In this document: positions 25,653 through 34,953 of the stretch, in pieces | Position numbering within the stretch: position 1 is the first letter of the stretch | Layout of the letters: the number at the start of each line of letters is the position of its first letter | From: an uncultured cyanobacterium | GTDB taxonomy: Bacteria > Cyanobacteriota > Cyanobacteriia > Thermostichales > Thermostichaceae | Assembly: GCA_937944885.1 (NCBI GenBank) | Contig: CALFBB010000017.1 | Location: 1 to 64,000, forward strand | Direction: 5' to 3' | DNA: 64,000 nt | Program-made: the position numbers and the translations under genes | Notes under the pieces: generated by a model | What the model saw: the letters and a program-made list of their open reading frames with translations, nothing else | The model's database searches: none | What the model was told of the DNA's origin: nothing

Positions 25653-26270
25653 ATGTCTGATGCTCTGGCTCAGCAAAAATTGGTGCTGTTGCGCAGCCTG
25701 GAGGCAACCCATCGGGGCCGTAGCCTTTTGCCTGAGCAAAAGTCCGAGATTTTGACACAAATTGCTGTTCTGGAGGAGCATAACCCCACTCCTAGCCCTA
25801 CCTCCGCTCCTGAGTTGCTAGAGGGCAACTGGCTCACCCTCTTCACCACCAGTGCCGATCTGTTACGCTTGGCCAATAGCCTGCCTATTTTAACCACTGG
25901 AGAAATTTACCAATGCATTCGCACTCAAACCAAGCAGGTTTTTAATGTGGCGGAGATACAGGGATCCGGTTGGCTAAGGGATTGGGTGCCGCGGGGAGTT
26001 CTTGCTGTGTCAGCTCGGTTTGAACCAACCTCAGAGCGGCGGGTACAAGTGATCTTTGAGCGCTTTGTGCTGGGATCCCAAGCCCTGATGAATTATCAAA
26101 TTGACAGCTTTCTGGACTTGCTAGAACACGCTCCGGCACGGATCCCGGCTTTTAAGATCGACATTCGCCAACAAAGGGGGTGGCTGGATATTACTTACCT
26201 GGATGAAGATCTGCGCATCGGTCGGGGTAGCGAAGGGAGTTTATTCGTTCTACAAAAGGTTTCTCCGTGA
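25653..26270 (+). CDS. PAP/fibrillin family protein
   Basis: A 205-residue member of the plastid lipid-associated (fibrillin) family, which is found in cyanobacteria and plastids and linked to plastoglobule or thylakoid lipid. The N-terminal helix (LVLLRSLEATHRG) is followed by the core LEGNWLTLFTTSADLL and the family end motif WLDITYLDEDLRIGRGSEGSLFVLQK. Its lipid-binding beta barrel is about residues 45-205. Start at the ATG 25653; it lies about 60 bases after the YrdC gene and may share its transcript. Confidence 0.88.
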   Translation: MSDALAQQKLVLLRSLEATHRGRSLLPEQKSEILTQIAVLEEHNPTPSPTSAPELLEGNWLTLFTTSADLLRLANSLPILTTGEIYQCIRTQTKQVFNVAEIQGSGWLRDWVPRGVLAVSARFEPTSERRVQVIFERFVLGSQALMNYQIDSFLDLLEHAPARIPAFKIDIRQQRGWLDITYLDEDLRIGRGSEGSLFVLQKVSP

Positions 26271-26435
26271 AGGGAAGGAAAAACATTGGAACTTGGGTGC
26301 GGCCTGTCAACTGCCCTAAGAGCTCTGAGTTAATGTTCTAAGTTAATCTTCTGATCTTTGCAGAATGTTATCTTGAGAGCCAGAGGAAACTGGCTCTGTA
26401 CTGGTGGGAGTTAAGTAGTTGAGTTGCCCAACCCT

Positions 26436-27617
26436 GTGTACCTGCGTTCCCTTCACCTGCGGCACTTTCGCAACTACAGCGATCAAGGGATCCAGTTTGA
26501 TTCCCCCAAGACGATCCTAGTGGGGGATAACGCCCAGGGGAAAACCAACCTGCTGGAGGCCGTGGAGCTTCTGGCTACGTTGCGCTCGCGGCGGGCTAGT
26601 CGGGATCGGGAGTTGGTTAGGAAGGATTCCTCGCAGGCTCAAATTGCCGCCACTGTTGAACGACGGGGTGTGGGGCACGAATTGGTGGTGGATCTGCGCA
26701 GCAATGGTAGGCGCACCCTCAAGGTGAACGGGCAACTGCTACGCCGCCAAGCGGAGTTTCTCGGCCAGCTCAATGCGGTTTTGTTCTCCAGCCTGGATCT
26801 GGATTTGGTGCGGGGGGGGCCAGAGTCGCGGCGGAACTGGTTGGATGGGGTATTAATTCAACTGGAGCCTCTCTACACCGGCTTGCTGGAGCACTACCGC
26901 AGGGTGCTAAAACAGCGCAATGCTCTGCTGAAGGCGCAGCGGGAGCCAACAGGGCAAACAGGGCATTCTTTTAGGGATTCCGAGATGGCTTTTTGGAATC
27001 GTGAGCTGGCCACCGTAGGCAGTCGTATCGTACGCCGACGTGCCCGATTGCTACAGCGCCTAGAGCCTTTGGCGGATCACTGGCATCGTGCCATCAGCGA
27101 TGGGCAGGAAACCCTGAGGTTGAGCTACCGCCCGCAGGTGCCTTTGCCGGATCCTGAGGCTACTGCTGAGGTGGTGCAAGCTCAGTTTTTGCAGGAAATG
27201 AAGACAAAAGCTACTGCTGAGCTGGCGCTGGGTAGCTCTTTGGTGGGGCCACACCGGGATGAGGTGGAGATGAGCATTAATGGTACTGCCGCCCGTGCCT
27301 ACGGATCCCAGGGGCAACAGCGCACTTTGGTACTGGCTTTGAAATTGGCGGAGCTGGAGCTGATCGAACAGGTGATCGGGGAGCCGCCCTTATTGCTCCT
27401 TGACGACGTGTTGGCGGAGCTGGATCTGCATCGCCAAAATCAATTGTTGGATGCTATTCAAACCCGCGTACAAACTCTGGTGACCACCACCCATTTGGGA
27501 TCCTTTGATGCCCACTGGCTGAGTGAGGCACAAATTCTTCAGGTTCACGCTGGCCGGTTGTGCTTGTACAAAGCGGATCAGCAAGATTCCCATTTATCCA
27601 AGCTCCCTCTGATGTAG
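26436..27617 (+). CDS. recF: DNA replication/repair protein RecF
   Basis: SMC-like ATPase of about 393 residues that helps load RecA at gapped DNA. It shows Walker A (GDNAQGKTNLLEAVELL), the signature motif (GSQGQQRTLVLALKLAELELI) and Walker B (PLLLLDDVLAELD), with the arm helices between. The start is ambiguous. The track uses a TTG at 26424 with GGGAG about 13 bases upstream; the GTG at 26436 (MYLRSLHLRHFRNY) matches the usual RecF N-terminus and was chosen. Convergent with the PATAN regulator gene, with only eight bases between stops. Confidence 0.92.
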   Translation: MYLRSLHLRHFRNYSDQGIQFDSPKTILVGDNAQGKTNLLEAVELLATLRSRRASRDRELVRKDSSQAQIAATVERRGVGHELVVDLRSNGRRTLKVNGQLLRRQAEFLGQLNAVLFSSLDLDLVRGGPESRRNWLDGVLIQLEPLYTGLLEHYRRVLKQRNALLKAQREPTGQTGHSFRDSEMAFWNRELATVGSRIVRRRARLLQRLEPLADHWHRAISDGQETLRLSYRPQVPLPDPEATAEVVQAQFLQEMKTKATAELALGSSLVGPHRDEVEMSINGTAARAYGSQGQQRTLVLALKLAELELIEQVIGEPPLLLLDDVLAELDLHRQNQLLDAIQTRVQTLVTTTHLGSFDAHWLSEAQILQVHAGRLCLYKADQQDSHLSKLPLM

Positions 27618-27625
27618 GGATTCGA

Positions 27626-28876
27626 TTAGGCGTTGTGGGGACCCTCCAGAGCCGGATCCGCAAGGGAGGAGTGGGATCCCTTGAACAAGGGGGCCGGATT
27701 GACTGTGATTCCCTGCCCGGCCAGACGCTCCCGCAAATGGGGCTGTTGGGCGAGAAGGCGTTCCACCTCGGCATTCAGCTGGCTTTCGGTAAAGGGCTTG
27801 GTCAGGTAGGCGGTGGCTCCCGACCATTTGCCGCGGATGCGATCCAACAGGCCATCCCGCGAGGTAACCATAACAATGGGAATAGACTTGAACTCCTCTA
27901 AGTTGCGCACAATTCGGCACAGCTCCAACCCATCGATGCCCGGCATGGTTACATCCATCAGCAGCAGATCCGGCCGATACCGAAACAGCAAATGGAGCAC
28001 CTCCGCAGAGTTGCCGGTTGTGATCACTCGATAGTTGGGCAAAGATTGTCGGATGATCTCCTGCATCACCACGCTGTCATCCACCGCCAAAATGGTCAGC
28101 GGGTTGTGGCGTTTAGCTTGAACCAGTTCTGGCGGTGTTTGGAGGCTGATCAGCCCTTTTTTCAGCCAGCCGGCAAAGAAGGTGGCTACCTCCAGCCGGT
28201 CCCGGCCAAGCTGCTTGGCAATGCTCTCCAACGACTGCCCATCTTTGGTGAGATGGTGCAGCTTTTGGCGTTGCTCCTCCGTGATGCGATAGCGATTGAC
28301 CCGTTCCCAGTTCACCACCGGTACTGCCAGCATCGTTGGGATTGCCACCTTTAAGGCCATCCACTGATCCCAACGTCGGGCAGCCTCCTGGAGCAGCGGC
28401 TCCAGCTCAAAACCCCCAATGGGGGTATCTTGGGCTACCCGCTCCTGCACCTCAAAGCGACAGGTGCCAGCCCGCTCAAACAGATAGCGGTCAAAATCCG
28501 TCAACAGGTTTAACCACAACGCATCTTCCACTTCTCCCGGCTTGAGCAGAGCCAGTTGGGTCATGCCCTCGATCAGCTCCTGCAGCGAGTTCTCTTTCAT
28601 CAAACGCTCCTGCACCACCCGAATGGCCCGCTGTGACCAACTTAAGTGGAGGCGGGGAACAAAGCGGCACAGACGTTTGAGAAAGATTTGGGTCTCTAAG
28701 GGTTGATCGGCAGAGAAGACCAACCTGCCGTGGTAATAGGTGAGTACCCAAGGCTCAGTCCCTTCAGCGGCCTCTGCTCCCCTAAGATGGATGTGCAAAT
28801 ATCCGGTTGTGAACTGTCGGCTTTGCTGCCTCAGGAGTGAGGCTAGCTCCTCAGATCCGAACACGAAACGAGACAT
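27626..28876 (-). CDS. PatA-like response regulator (PATAN domain plus REC)
   Basis: This 416-residue cyanobacterial-type regulator has an N-terminal DUF4388/PATAN-type region (about 1-170), a middle winged-helix-like segment (about 195-245; LTKDGQSLESIAKQLGRDRLEVATFFAGWLKKGLI) and a C-terminal receiver (about 262-385). The receiver shows ILAVDDS, phospho-acceptor LLLMDVTMPGIDG, conserved Thr VMVTS and Lys YLTKPF. Relatives work in phototaxis (PixG/TaxP1-like) and heterocyst control (PatA). No CheA, CheW or MCP gene lies nearby, so its partner kinase is not visible. Confidence 0.88.
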   Translation of the reverse strand: MSRFVFGSEELASLLRQQSRQFTTGYLHIHLRGAEAAEGTEPWVLTYYHGRLVFSADQPLETQIFLKRLCRFVPRLHLSWSQRAIRVVQERLMKENSLQELIEGMTQLALLKPGEVEDALWLNLLTDFDRYLFERAGTCRFEVQERVAQDTPIGGFELEPLLQEAARRWDQWMALKVAIPTMLAVPVVNWERVNRYRITEEQRQKLHHLTKDGQSLESIAKQLGRDRLEVATFFAGWLKKGLISLQTPPELVQAKRHNPLTILAVDDSVVMQEIIRQSLPNYRVITTGNSAEVLHLLFRYRPDLLLMDVTMPGIDGLELCRIVRNLEEFKSIPIVMVTSRDGLLDRIRGKWSGATAYLTKPFTESQLNAEVERLLAQQPHLRERLAGQGITVNPAPLFKGSHSSLADPALEGPHNA

Positions 28877-29043
28877 GGGGTTTTCTCCGATTCAACTGGG
28901 GCTGCATCACCTCACCTCCACATTCCAACCCTTGACAGGGGAAACTTTACAATCCGTTCATCCTAACGCTCTTCTTTACTTTTTCTACAGCAAGGAAACC
29001 CCTGTTCTTAGGCAGTTGCTCTAACACAGGTGCAAAACTTTCG

Positions 29044-29784
29044 CTAAGCAGAAGGATTTAGATGGAGCGCCTGTTGCTGGGCCTGGAGCAATTCTTGGAT
29101 GCCGCTGTGGGCCATATCCAGCATCTGCAGCAGTTGGGGACGACTGAAGCAGGTTTGTTCGGCGGTGCCCTGAATCTCGACAAAGGCTCCCTGTTCATTC
29201 ATGACGATGTTCATGTCCACCTGCGCCTGGCTATCTTCCTCATAACAGAGATCGACAATCACTTCTCCCTGCACAATTCCTACCGACAGAGCTGCTACCT
29301 GCTGCCGGAGAGGGGATCCCTGGGCTGGATCAAGCAGGCCCTGTTGGTATAACCAGGTGACGGCGTCGTGGAGGGCTACATAGCCTCCGGTAATGGCTGC
29401 GGTGCGGGTGCCTCCATCCGCCTGCAACACGTCGGCATCAAGGGTAATGGTGCGGGATCCCAGCTTTTGAAAATCCAGAACACTGCGCAGGCTCCGCCCG
29501 ATTAACCGTTGGATCTCAGCGGTACGACCCGACAGTTTCATCAGTTCGCGCGGTTGGCGTTGTTGGGTGGCTCCGGGTAGCATACGGTACTCAGCCGTCA
29601 GCCAACCTTGCCCTTTATCCCGCAAAAAGGGGGGGACTTCCTCGGCCACACTGGCGGTACAGAGGACGTGGGTATGGCCGAATTTGACCAAAACCGATCC
29701 GGGTGCATAGCGGGTGAAGTGTCGCTCAAAGGAGACCGGACGCAATTGGGCAGGGGTCCGACCATCTGGGCGTTGCCAGCTCAT
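29044..29784 (-). CDS. rph: ribonuclease PH
   Basis: Phosphorolytic 3'-5' exoribonuclease of 246 residues that trims tRNA 3' ends. Family motifs include [29 protein letters not shown], the basic [14 protein letters not shown] and [20 protein letters not shown], with the C-terminal [15 protein letters not shown]. Full length for the family. Divergent from the transporter gene at 29942. Confidence 0.95.
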   Translation of the reverse strand: MSWQRPDGRTPAQLRPVSFERHFTRYAPGSVLVKFGHTHVLCTASVAEEVPPFLRDKGQGWLTAEYRMLPGATQQRQPRELMKLSGRTAEIQRLIGRSLRSVLDFQKLGSRTITLDADVLQADGGTRTAAITGGYVALHDAVTWLYQQGLLDPAQGSPLRQQVAALSVGIVQGEVIVDLCYEEDSQAQVDMNIVMNEQGAFVEIQGTAEQTCFSRPQLLQMLDMAHSGIQELLQAQQQALHLNPSA

Positions 29785-29941
29785 GAGAAATTCAAAAAGG
29801 GATCCCTCGCATTGTCGGCCATGTCAGCCCAACCCGAGACAGGGCTTGGGATCTTTACAGAAGTGCAGAGTAGAACAACGGCCGGCAGGGATCCCTAAGC
29901 AAACAGGCTACAGTAAAAAGACCATTAACATTCCTTCACGT

Positions 29942-31372
29942 ATGATTCCACTGCTGCTGCAACGGTTGCGTCAACTCACTCTCAGTCAGCTGCAAGGTAT
30001 TCACTGGACACCGGAGCTGTTGGGGATCCTGCTGGTGTACTTTGTGCAGGGAGCAGTGGGGTTGGCACGGCTGGCCACCAGTTTTTACCTCAAAGACCGC
30101 TTAGGGTTGAGTCCGGCGCAGGTAGCAGCCCTCACGGGGATTGCGGTGATCCCCTGGACCCTCAAACCCCTGTACGGCTTGCTGTCGGATACCCTACCGA
30201 TTGGCGGTTATCGGCGTAAACCCTACCTGCTGCTCTCTGGCCTGTTGGGGTGCGGGGCATGGCTGGGCATGGCTTTCTGGGCACCAACGGCGGAGCTCGC
30301 AACGATGTGGATGGTGCTGGGATCCCTGGCGGTGGCGGTGGGGGATGTGATTGTGGATTCGCTGGTGGTGGAACGGGTGCGGGAGAGTGATTGGGCCGGC
30401 ACAGGGACGTTGCAATCCTTGAGCTGGGGGGCAACGGCCTTGGGATCCCTGTTAACCGCCTACTGGGGTGGTGCCTTGTTGGCCCACTATCCGCCCCAGG
30501 TGGTGTTTGCCGTGACGGCCCTTTTGCCTCTGCTAATTGCCTTGGCGGCGCTGGTGATTGGGGAGCAGCCGGTGGCCCTACCTCAGGGTTGGGATCCCTT
30601 GCAGCAGCAGGTGGGGGAAGTATGGCGGGCGGTGCGGCAGCCCAGTATCTTTCTGCCGGTGCTGTTTGTGTTTGTTTGGCAGGCAACCCCCAGCTCAGAG
30701 GTAGCTCTTTTTTACTTCGTAACCAATGATTTGGGGTTTGGGCCGGAATTTTTGGGCCAAGTGCGACTGGTCACCAGCGTGGCCAGCTTGATCGGGGTGG
30801 GTATTTTTCAGGCCTATCTGCGGCGGATGCCGTTGCGCCCCTTGTTCGGCTGGATGACGGTGATTTCGGCGGGATTGGGCCTAACCAGCCTGATTTTGGT
30901 CTATCACTGGAACCGCGCCTGGGGTATTGATGACCACTGGTTCAGCTTGGGGGACAGCTTGGTACTAACGGTGGCCGGGCAAATTGCCTTTATGCCGGTG
31001 TTGGTGCTGGCGGCCCGCCTTTGTCCACCGGGGATCGAGGCGACTCTGTTTGCTTTACTGATGTCGGTCTTTAACTTGGCAGGCTTTCTCTCCCAAGAGT
31101 TGGGCTCTCTGCTCATGCAGAGCCTGGGGGTAACAGAAACCGATTTCAGTGCCTTGGGTCCGCTGTTGATTTTGACCAATCTCTCTACCCTGTTGCCACT
31201 GGCGTTTTTGGCTTGGCTGCCAGAAGGGATCCCTCTAGGAGGGGCCGACCTAGAAGCAGCAGCCCACACTTCTTTAGAGAATTTGTTGCGGGATGTGCGC
31301 CCAGAAGAGGTGGAGGCAGCCTTGACGGTAGAAGGGATCCCTCTGAGAGAAACGGATCCGACCTGTTCTTGA
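29942..31372 (+). CDS. folate/biopterin transporter family (FBT) membrane protein
   Basis: This 476-residue MFS-related protein has about twelve hydrophobic segments. Family motifs are visible at the N-terminus (TPELLGILLVYFVQGAVGLARLA) and in loop 2-3 (PWTLKPLYGLLSDTLPIGGYRRKPYLLLSGL), and further at VGDVIVDSLVVERVR. The family carries folates or pterins in cyanobacteria, plants and trypanosomatids; the substrate here is inferred. The track ORF starts 76 codons earlier inside rph; the ATG at 29942 gives the normal N-terminus. No strong ribosome-binding site. Confidence 0.88.
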   Translation: MIPLLLQRLRQLTLSQLQGIHWTPELLGILLVYFVQGAVGLARLATSFYLKDRLGLSPAQVAALTGIAVIPWTLKPLYGLLSDTLPIGGYRRKPYLLLSGLLGCGAWLGMAFWAPTAELATMWMVLGSLAVAVGDVIVDSLVVERVRESDWAGTGTLQSLSWGATALGSLLTAYWGGALLAHYPPQVVFAVTALLPLLIALAALVIGEQPVALPQGWDPLQQQVGEVWRAVRQPSIFLPVLFVFVWQATPSSEVALFYFVTNDLGFGPEFLGQVRLVTSVASLIGVGIFQAYLRRMPLRPLFGWMTVISAGLGLTSLILVYHWNRAWGIDDHWFSLGDSLVLTVAGQIAFMPVLVLAARLCPPGIEATLFALLMSVFNLAGFLSQELGSLLMQSLGVTETDFSALGPLLILTNLSTLLPLAFLAWLPEGIPLGGADLEAAAHTSLENLLRDVRPEEVEAALTVEGIPLRETDPTCS

Positions 31373-31390
31373 GGGATCGGCCCCCAGTAT

Positions 31391-31408
31391 AGAGTTCTGA
31401 AACTCTTT
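31391..31408 (+). terminator. weak terminator after the transporter gene
   Basis: A small AGAGTT / AACTCT stem with a four-base loop followed by TTTAT, just after the 31372 stop. Confidence 0.4.
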
Positions 31409-31548
31409 ATCAGAGTCGCTGTAAGACCCCAATCAGGAACGACCTGCGGTCTACAGCTGATGTTTGTCTTCACATTGCTACTGCCTCTGCCCCTGAAGCC
31501 CTCGGCGGAGGAGGGTGAAGAGTACCTTCGGGTGTCAATCCCAGTACC

Positions 31549-32223
31549 CTAAATGTACTGGCTGGTATCTTCCCCTAATTCAGCCAAGAGCGACAAGGCC
31601 CGTAAGCGCAGCCCCACCACCTGATCATAAAGGGGGTTGAGCTTGCAGAGGGGGGGAATGTGCATGACCTTATGGCCAAACAGCACTACATCCCGCTCAA
31701 AGGGGCACTGGGAGGGGATCATGCGGCATAAGAACCGTGCCACCTTGGGGTTATGGATTTGGATCCCGTCCATCCAGTGGCGCAAGGGATCCAACAGATC
31801 ACTGTGACCAGTCTCCACCTGGGCGGGGACAAGGGTTTGTCGGGATCCCGCTTCTGAAGTAGCAAGGGTAGTTTTCAAGAGGTTGAGCTGGGGTAGCTCC
31901 AGGTTGAGGGCGGCAGCAAATTGGTGTAGTAACCGATCTTCTGCCTCGGAGTATACCCCGTCGGCCACGGCTGTCATCACCGCTGTTCGCAAGAAGTCCT
32001 CCCGAAATTCTGGCTGCAACTGATCGGCCAATGCCTGCGGTGAGAGGGGATCCAGTCTTTTCCCCTCCTCCTGGGGAGAACAGATTAGATCTGCAATCAG
32101 GGCTTGCTCTTTGGGGTCATACTCTCCATCCGCCCAGGCAATGCTGAGCAATCCGCGCAACCACAGCTCAGCTTGTTCCGGCGAGCACCTTTGCTGGAGG
32201 GAGGTCATGGAATCAGTTTGCAT
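31549..32223 (-). CDS. TerB-like protein fused to Mo-dependent nitrogenase C-terminal domain
   Basis: This 224-residue protein joins a TerB-like helical domain (about 15-125; GLLSIAWADGEYDPKEQALI and TAVADGVYSEAEDRLLH, each with the Asp-Gly metal loop typical of TerB) to a Mo-nitrogenase C-terminal domain (about 145-224; WMDGIQIHNPKVARFLCRMIPSQCPFERD, IPPLCKLNPLYDQVVGLRLRAL). The second domain has three conserved cysteines. Despite its name the domain also occurs as a free-standing cyanobacterial module and need not mean nitrogen fixation. No nif gene lies in the window. Convergent with the transporter gene and downstream of the sigma factor gene on the same strand. Confidence 0.85.
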   Translation of the reverse strand: MQTDSMTSLQQRCSPEQAELWLRGLLSIAWADGEYDPKEQALIADLICSPQEEGKRLDPLSPQALADQLQPEFREDFLRTAVMTAVADGVYSEAEDRLLHQFAAALNLELPQLNLLKTTLATSEAGSRQTLVPAQVETGHSDLLDPLRHWMDGIQIHNPKVARFLCRMIPSQCPFERDVVLFGHKVMHIPPLCKLNPLYDQVVGLRLRALSLLAELGEDTSQYI

Positions 32224-32375
32224 GGAGGATCCCCATCAAGCCGACTTCACTGCCATTTTAGGGGGCTACAGCCAACCTCGACAGCTCAAGACAGAGAAAG
32301 TTTCGACTCAACTCTGACTCAAGCTGCAACCGGGGACCCAAGCTCTGAGCCGGTCTTCGGGGTTTGCATCTGGCT

Positions 32376-33491
32376 TTAGCGAATGTACTGGGCCAGAGCC
32401 CGTGAAGGATGACCCAACCGCAACTTACGCAAGGCATCCCGCTCGATCTGGCGAATTCGCTCCCGTGTCAGGTTAAAGTGCTCCCCCACTTCCCGCAGGG
32501 TCTTCGCCTGTTGCCCGTCCAATCCATAGCGCAACTCCAGGACTTGCCGCTCGATCGGTTTTAGGGCTTGCATGGCAGAACGGACATCCTGCTGCATCGA
32601 TTGCATGAGGATCCCTTGAAAGGGCTGTTCCTGGCGCTCGTCTTGCAACAAATCCCCAAGGCGGCTTTCCCCCTCCTGCCCAACCGGCACATCCAAAGAT
32701 AAGGGCAAAGCAGCCGCCTGCTGGATCATGCGCAATTTTTTGACCTTGATGCCTAGAGCCTCCGCCAGCTCTACTTCGGTGGGTCGTCGCCCTTGGGCTT
32801 TCATCAGCTCACGACTGGTGCGCTTGAGCAGGCGCACCTTATCCACCATATGTACCGGTAGCCGAATCGTGCGAGCTTGGTTAGCAATGCAGCGGGTAAT
32901 GCCCTGGCGAATCCACCAGTGGGCATAAGTACTAAAGCGAAAGCCCCGCTCGGCATTAAACTTTTCGGTGGCCCGAATCAATCCCATGTTACCCTCCTGG
33001 ATTAAATCCAAAAAAGGCACCCCCCGGTTGAGATACTTCTTGGCAACACTGACCACAAGACGCAAGTTGGCGTTGATCAGCTTGCGTTGGGCCTTTTCTC
33101 CCTGTCGAATGCGGGAGCGTAAAGTGAGCAGTGGAATCTGCAAAGCTTCCGCCAACTCGGCATCACTGGGATCTACCCCCTTTTGCTCTCGCCATTGCTG
33201 TCGAGCTTGATCGATGAGCAATTTTTGCTGAATTTTGCGGGACAGCTCGATTTCTTCTGTGTGATCGATGCGGGGCACACGACCGATCTCGTTCAGATAA
33301 TGGTCGACAGAGTCTTCGTTCAGCCGGGATCCATAAGGGCCAGGCTCTAGTTCAGCCTCTGCAGAGAGCTCTTGCTCATCTGAAGTAGCCTCGGATTCAG
33401 GCCAGAGCTCGTCAAGTTCCTGAGAAGAGGAGGCCGATAGTTTAGGGTGAGGACGCAAGAAAGCCACAGTCAGGACAGAAAAGAACTTCAC
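32376..33491 (-). CDS. group 2 sigma-70 family RNA polymerase sigma factor
   Basis: A 371-residue primary-like sigma factor. Region 1.2 (SVDHYLNEIGRVPRI), region 2 (NLRLVVSVAKKYLNRG, DLIQEGNMGLIRATEKF, YAHWWIRQGI), region 3 and region 4 with the HTH (LREVGEHFNLTRERIRQIERDALRKLR) are all intact. The short, acidic N-terminal region (about 1-55) and size suggest a non-essential group 2 factor rather than RpoD1. It starts with GTG at 33491. Which stress it serves cannot be told from the sequence. Confidence 0.92.
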   Translation of the reverse strand: MKFFSVLTVAFLRPHPKLSASSSQELDELWPESEATSDEQELSAEAELEPGPYGSRLNEDSVDHYLNEIGRVPRIDHTEEIELSRKIQQKLLIDQARQQWREQKGVDPSDAELAEALQIPLLTLRSRIRQGEKAQRKLINANLRLVVSVAKKYLNRGVPFLDLIQEGNMGLIRATEKFNAERGFRFSTYAHWWIRQGITRCIANQARTIRLPVHMVDKVRLLKRTSRELMKAQGRRPTEVELAEALGIKVKKLRMIQQAAALPLSLDVPVGQEGESRLGDLLQDERQEQPFQGILMQSMQQDVRSAMQALKPIERQVLELRYGLDGQQAKTLREVGEHFNLTRERIRQIERDALRKLRLGHPSRALAQYIR

Positions 33492-33831
33492 CCATCAGTC
33501 TAGAAAAGTTTTTTCCACTGTCGCGAGCGAAAATCGATCATGCCTCTCTTTTACCCGGAGATTTTTTGACCCCAGACAGAGGCTCAGGCGAGAGCCAACC
33601 CTAGAGGTTAGCCGTTGAAAGGTGGTTATCCGGCCAAAAACCTGTAAGCGATTTTCGATCAAGTCTTGCTGTAGGATTAGAAACTAGGAGAGCAAATGCC
33701 CCAACTGCAGAGCAGGTTCACATCAACCTAGGGCCTAGGTTTTTGCTAGCCCAGGTTATCATGCAGAGTTTGACAAGCCGCCGATCCTCTCAGCCGAGCT
33801 AAAGAATCTTTATAACTCTCTCTTCTGTCCC
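33492..33831. other. divergent promoter region sigma factor / XRE regulator
   Basis: 340 bases with no ORF or RNA gene recognised; it must contain the promoters of both flanking genes. An ATTTTTTGACC stretch near 33562 could be a promoter element, without a clear partner. Confidence 0.35.
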
Positions 33832-34092
33832 ATGGCGTTCAATCCCGACCAGCATTCTCCTGCGGCCAATTTGATTGGGGAACGGGTACGTTGGGTACGC
33901 GAGCGATTGCAACTGACACAAGATCAACTGGCGGGGCGCTTGGCCAAGTACGGAGTGCAGTTGGATTATGTCAAGATTGGCCAGGTGGAGAAAGGCAAAC
34001 GGCGGGTGATTGACAAGGAATTGGTGGCCTTTGCTAAAGCACTGGGGGTTTCGGTGACCTGGCTACTCAGTGGAGATGAGTCCAACCTGTAA
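33832..34092 (+). CDS. XRE-family helix-turn-helix regulator
   Basis: An 86-residue protein that is almost only a Cro/CI-type HTH domain (about 18-75: RVRWVRERLQLTQDQLAGRLAKYG, VKIGQVEKGKRRVIDKELVAFAKALGVSVTWLL). It lacks a sensing domain. ATG at 33832. It could be a housekeeping regulator or an orphan antitoxin-like protein; no toxin partner is adjacent. Confidence 0.85.
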   Translation: MAFNPDQHSPAANLIGERVRWVRERLQLTQDQLAGRLAKYGVQLDYVKIGQVEKGKRRVIDKELVAFAKALGVSVTWLLSGDESNL

Positions 34093-34241
34093 CCTTCCTC
34101 AGTCTACCCAGAAGCCTCCCTGCGATCTGCCTAGGCTCATCCCAAAAGTGGGTAAACCCTAACAAAAGGCAAGCTTCAGCAGGGGATTCCCAGTAAAAAT
34201 ACGTAAATACTTTATGAAATTCTGGGTACACCGGCAGTGAC

Positions 34242-34284
34242 GTACGTGTTTGTACGGTAGGCCAAGCTTGTCCCCGGTTAGTCT
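34242..34284 (+). promoter_or_regulatory. candidate NtcA-activated promoter
   Basis: GTACGTGTTTGTAC at 34242-34255 fits GTA-N8-TAC, the consensus of the nitrogen regulator NtcA. A TAGTCT (TAN3T) -10 element lies 23 bases downstream at 34279-34284, the spacing expected for class II activation. It points toward the 34467 gene with a leader of about 175 bases, or toward a small RNA in that leader. Confidence 0.5.
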
Positions 34285-34466
34285 TTGCTTTGCTCTGCCC
34301 TTCCCCGGTAAGCAGAGGAAAGTCAAGACAGTCCGGCCCCTAAGTACAGAAATTTTCCAGAAGCGATCCCGATCACAGGCTTCTTCATTTAATCTTGATA
34401 CTGTTGACTTACCATGAAGATGCTGTCAGGGTTACTCCATTCCAACTGTCCGTGAGAGGTTTACTC

Positions 34467-34820
34467 ATGTTCTTTTTCTTTAGAGGTGCCAACAACTCTG
34501 GTGAGCGACAAGCAGGAACCAATCGTGTTTCTACTTCTACCAAGACCACGGGCACGCAGCGGATCCCCAATTGTCTCTCTGCTGAGGTACTCAAGCAGGA
34601 AAGGCAAATCAAGCGAGAGCAAGAGTTTGCCGAGATGGAGCGCTCCATTAACCGCATCCACTACTTTTACCAAAAGGCGGATATGCCTCTGCAGATGCGG
34701 CAAGTGATGACCTACCGTAAGCTGATGGAGCTGGATTATTTCACTCCGCAAGCGGCTAAGGAGTTGATTCGCCAGTGGCAGCAGCAAGAGGAGCAGGAAC
34801 AGAAACGCCATCGGGCTTAG
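34467..34820 (+). CDS. small helical conserved hypothetical protein
   Basis: A 117-residue protein starting MFFFFRGANNSGERQ. The first 45 residues are polar and Ser/Thr-rich; the rest is highly charged and helical, possibly coiled coil (LKQERQIKREQEFAEMERS, then a Gln/Glu-rich end). The track starts 24 codons upstream; GAGAGG seven bases before the ATG at 34467 supports the later start. A candidate NtcA promoter lies upstream, hinting at nitrogen control. No known motif. Confidence 0.65.
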   Translation: MFFFFRGANNSGERQAGTNRVSTSTKTTGTQRIPNCLSAEVLKQERQIKREQEFAEMERSINRIHYFYQKADMPLQMRQVMTYRKLMELDYFTPQAAKELIRQWQQQEEQEQKRHRA

Positions 34821-34953
34821 GCTCCTCGGATCTCCTAAGCGGTCAGAGAAGAGGTTACTGGCGATTGTCTGGCGCAGATTGAGGGTTGGAGGCACGTCAG
34901 GAAGGCACTCGACGTAAGCTAGAGAAGAACTTCGGTCGAGGGGATTATCGCTT

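Noticed and set aside
30162-30686. 174-residue minus-strand ORF
   Set aside because: Antisense to the transporter gene; Pro/Ala/Arg-rich random-looking sequence.
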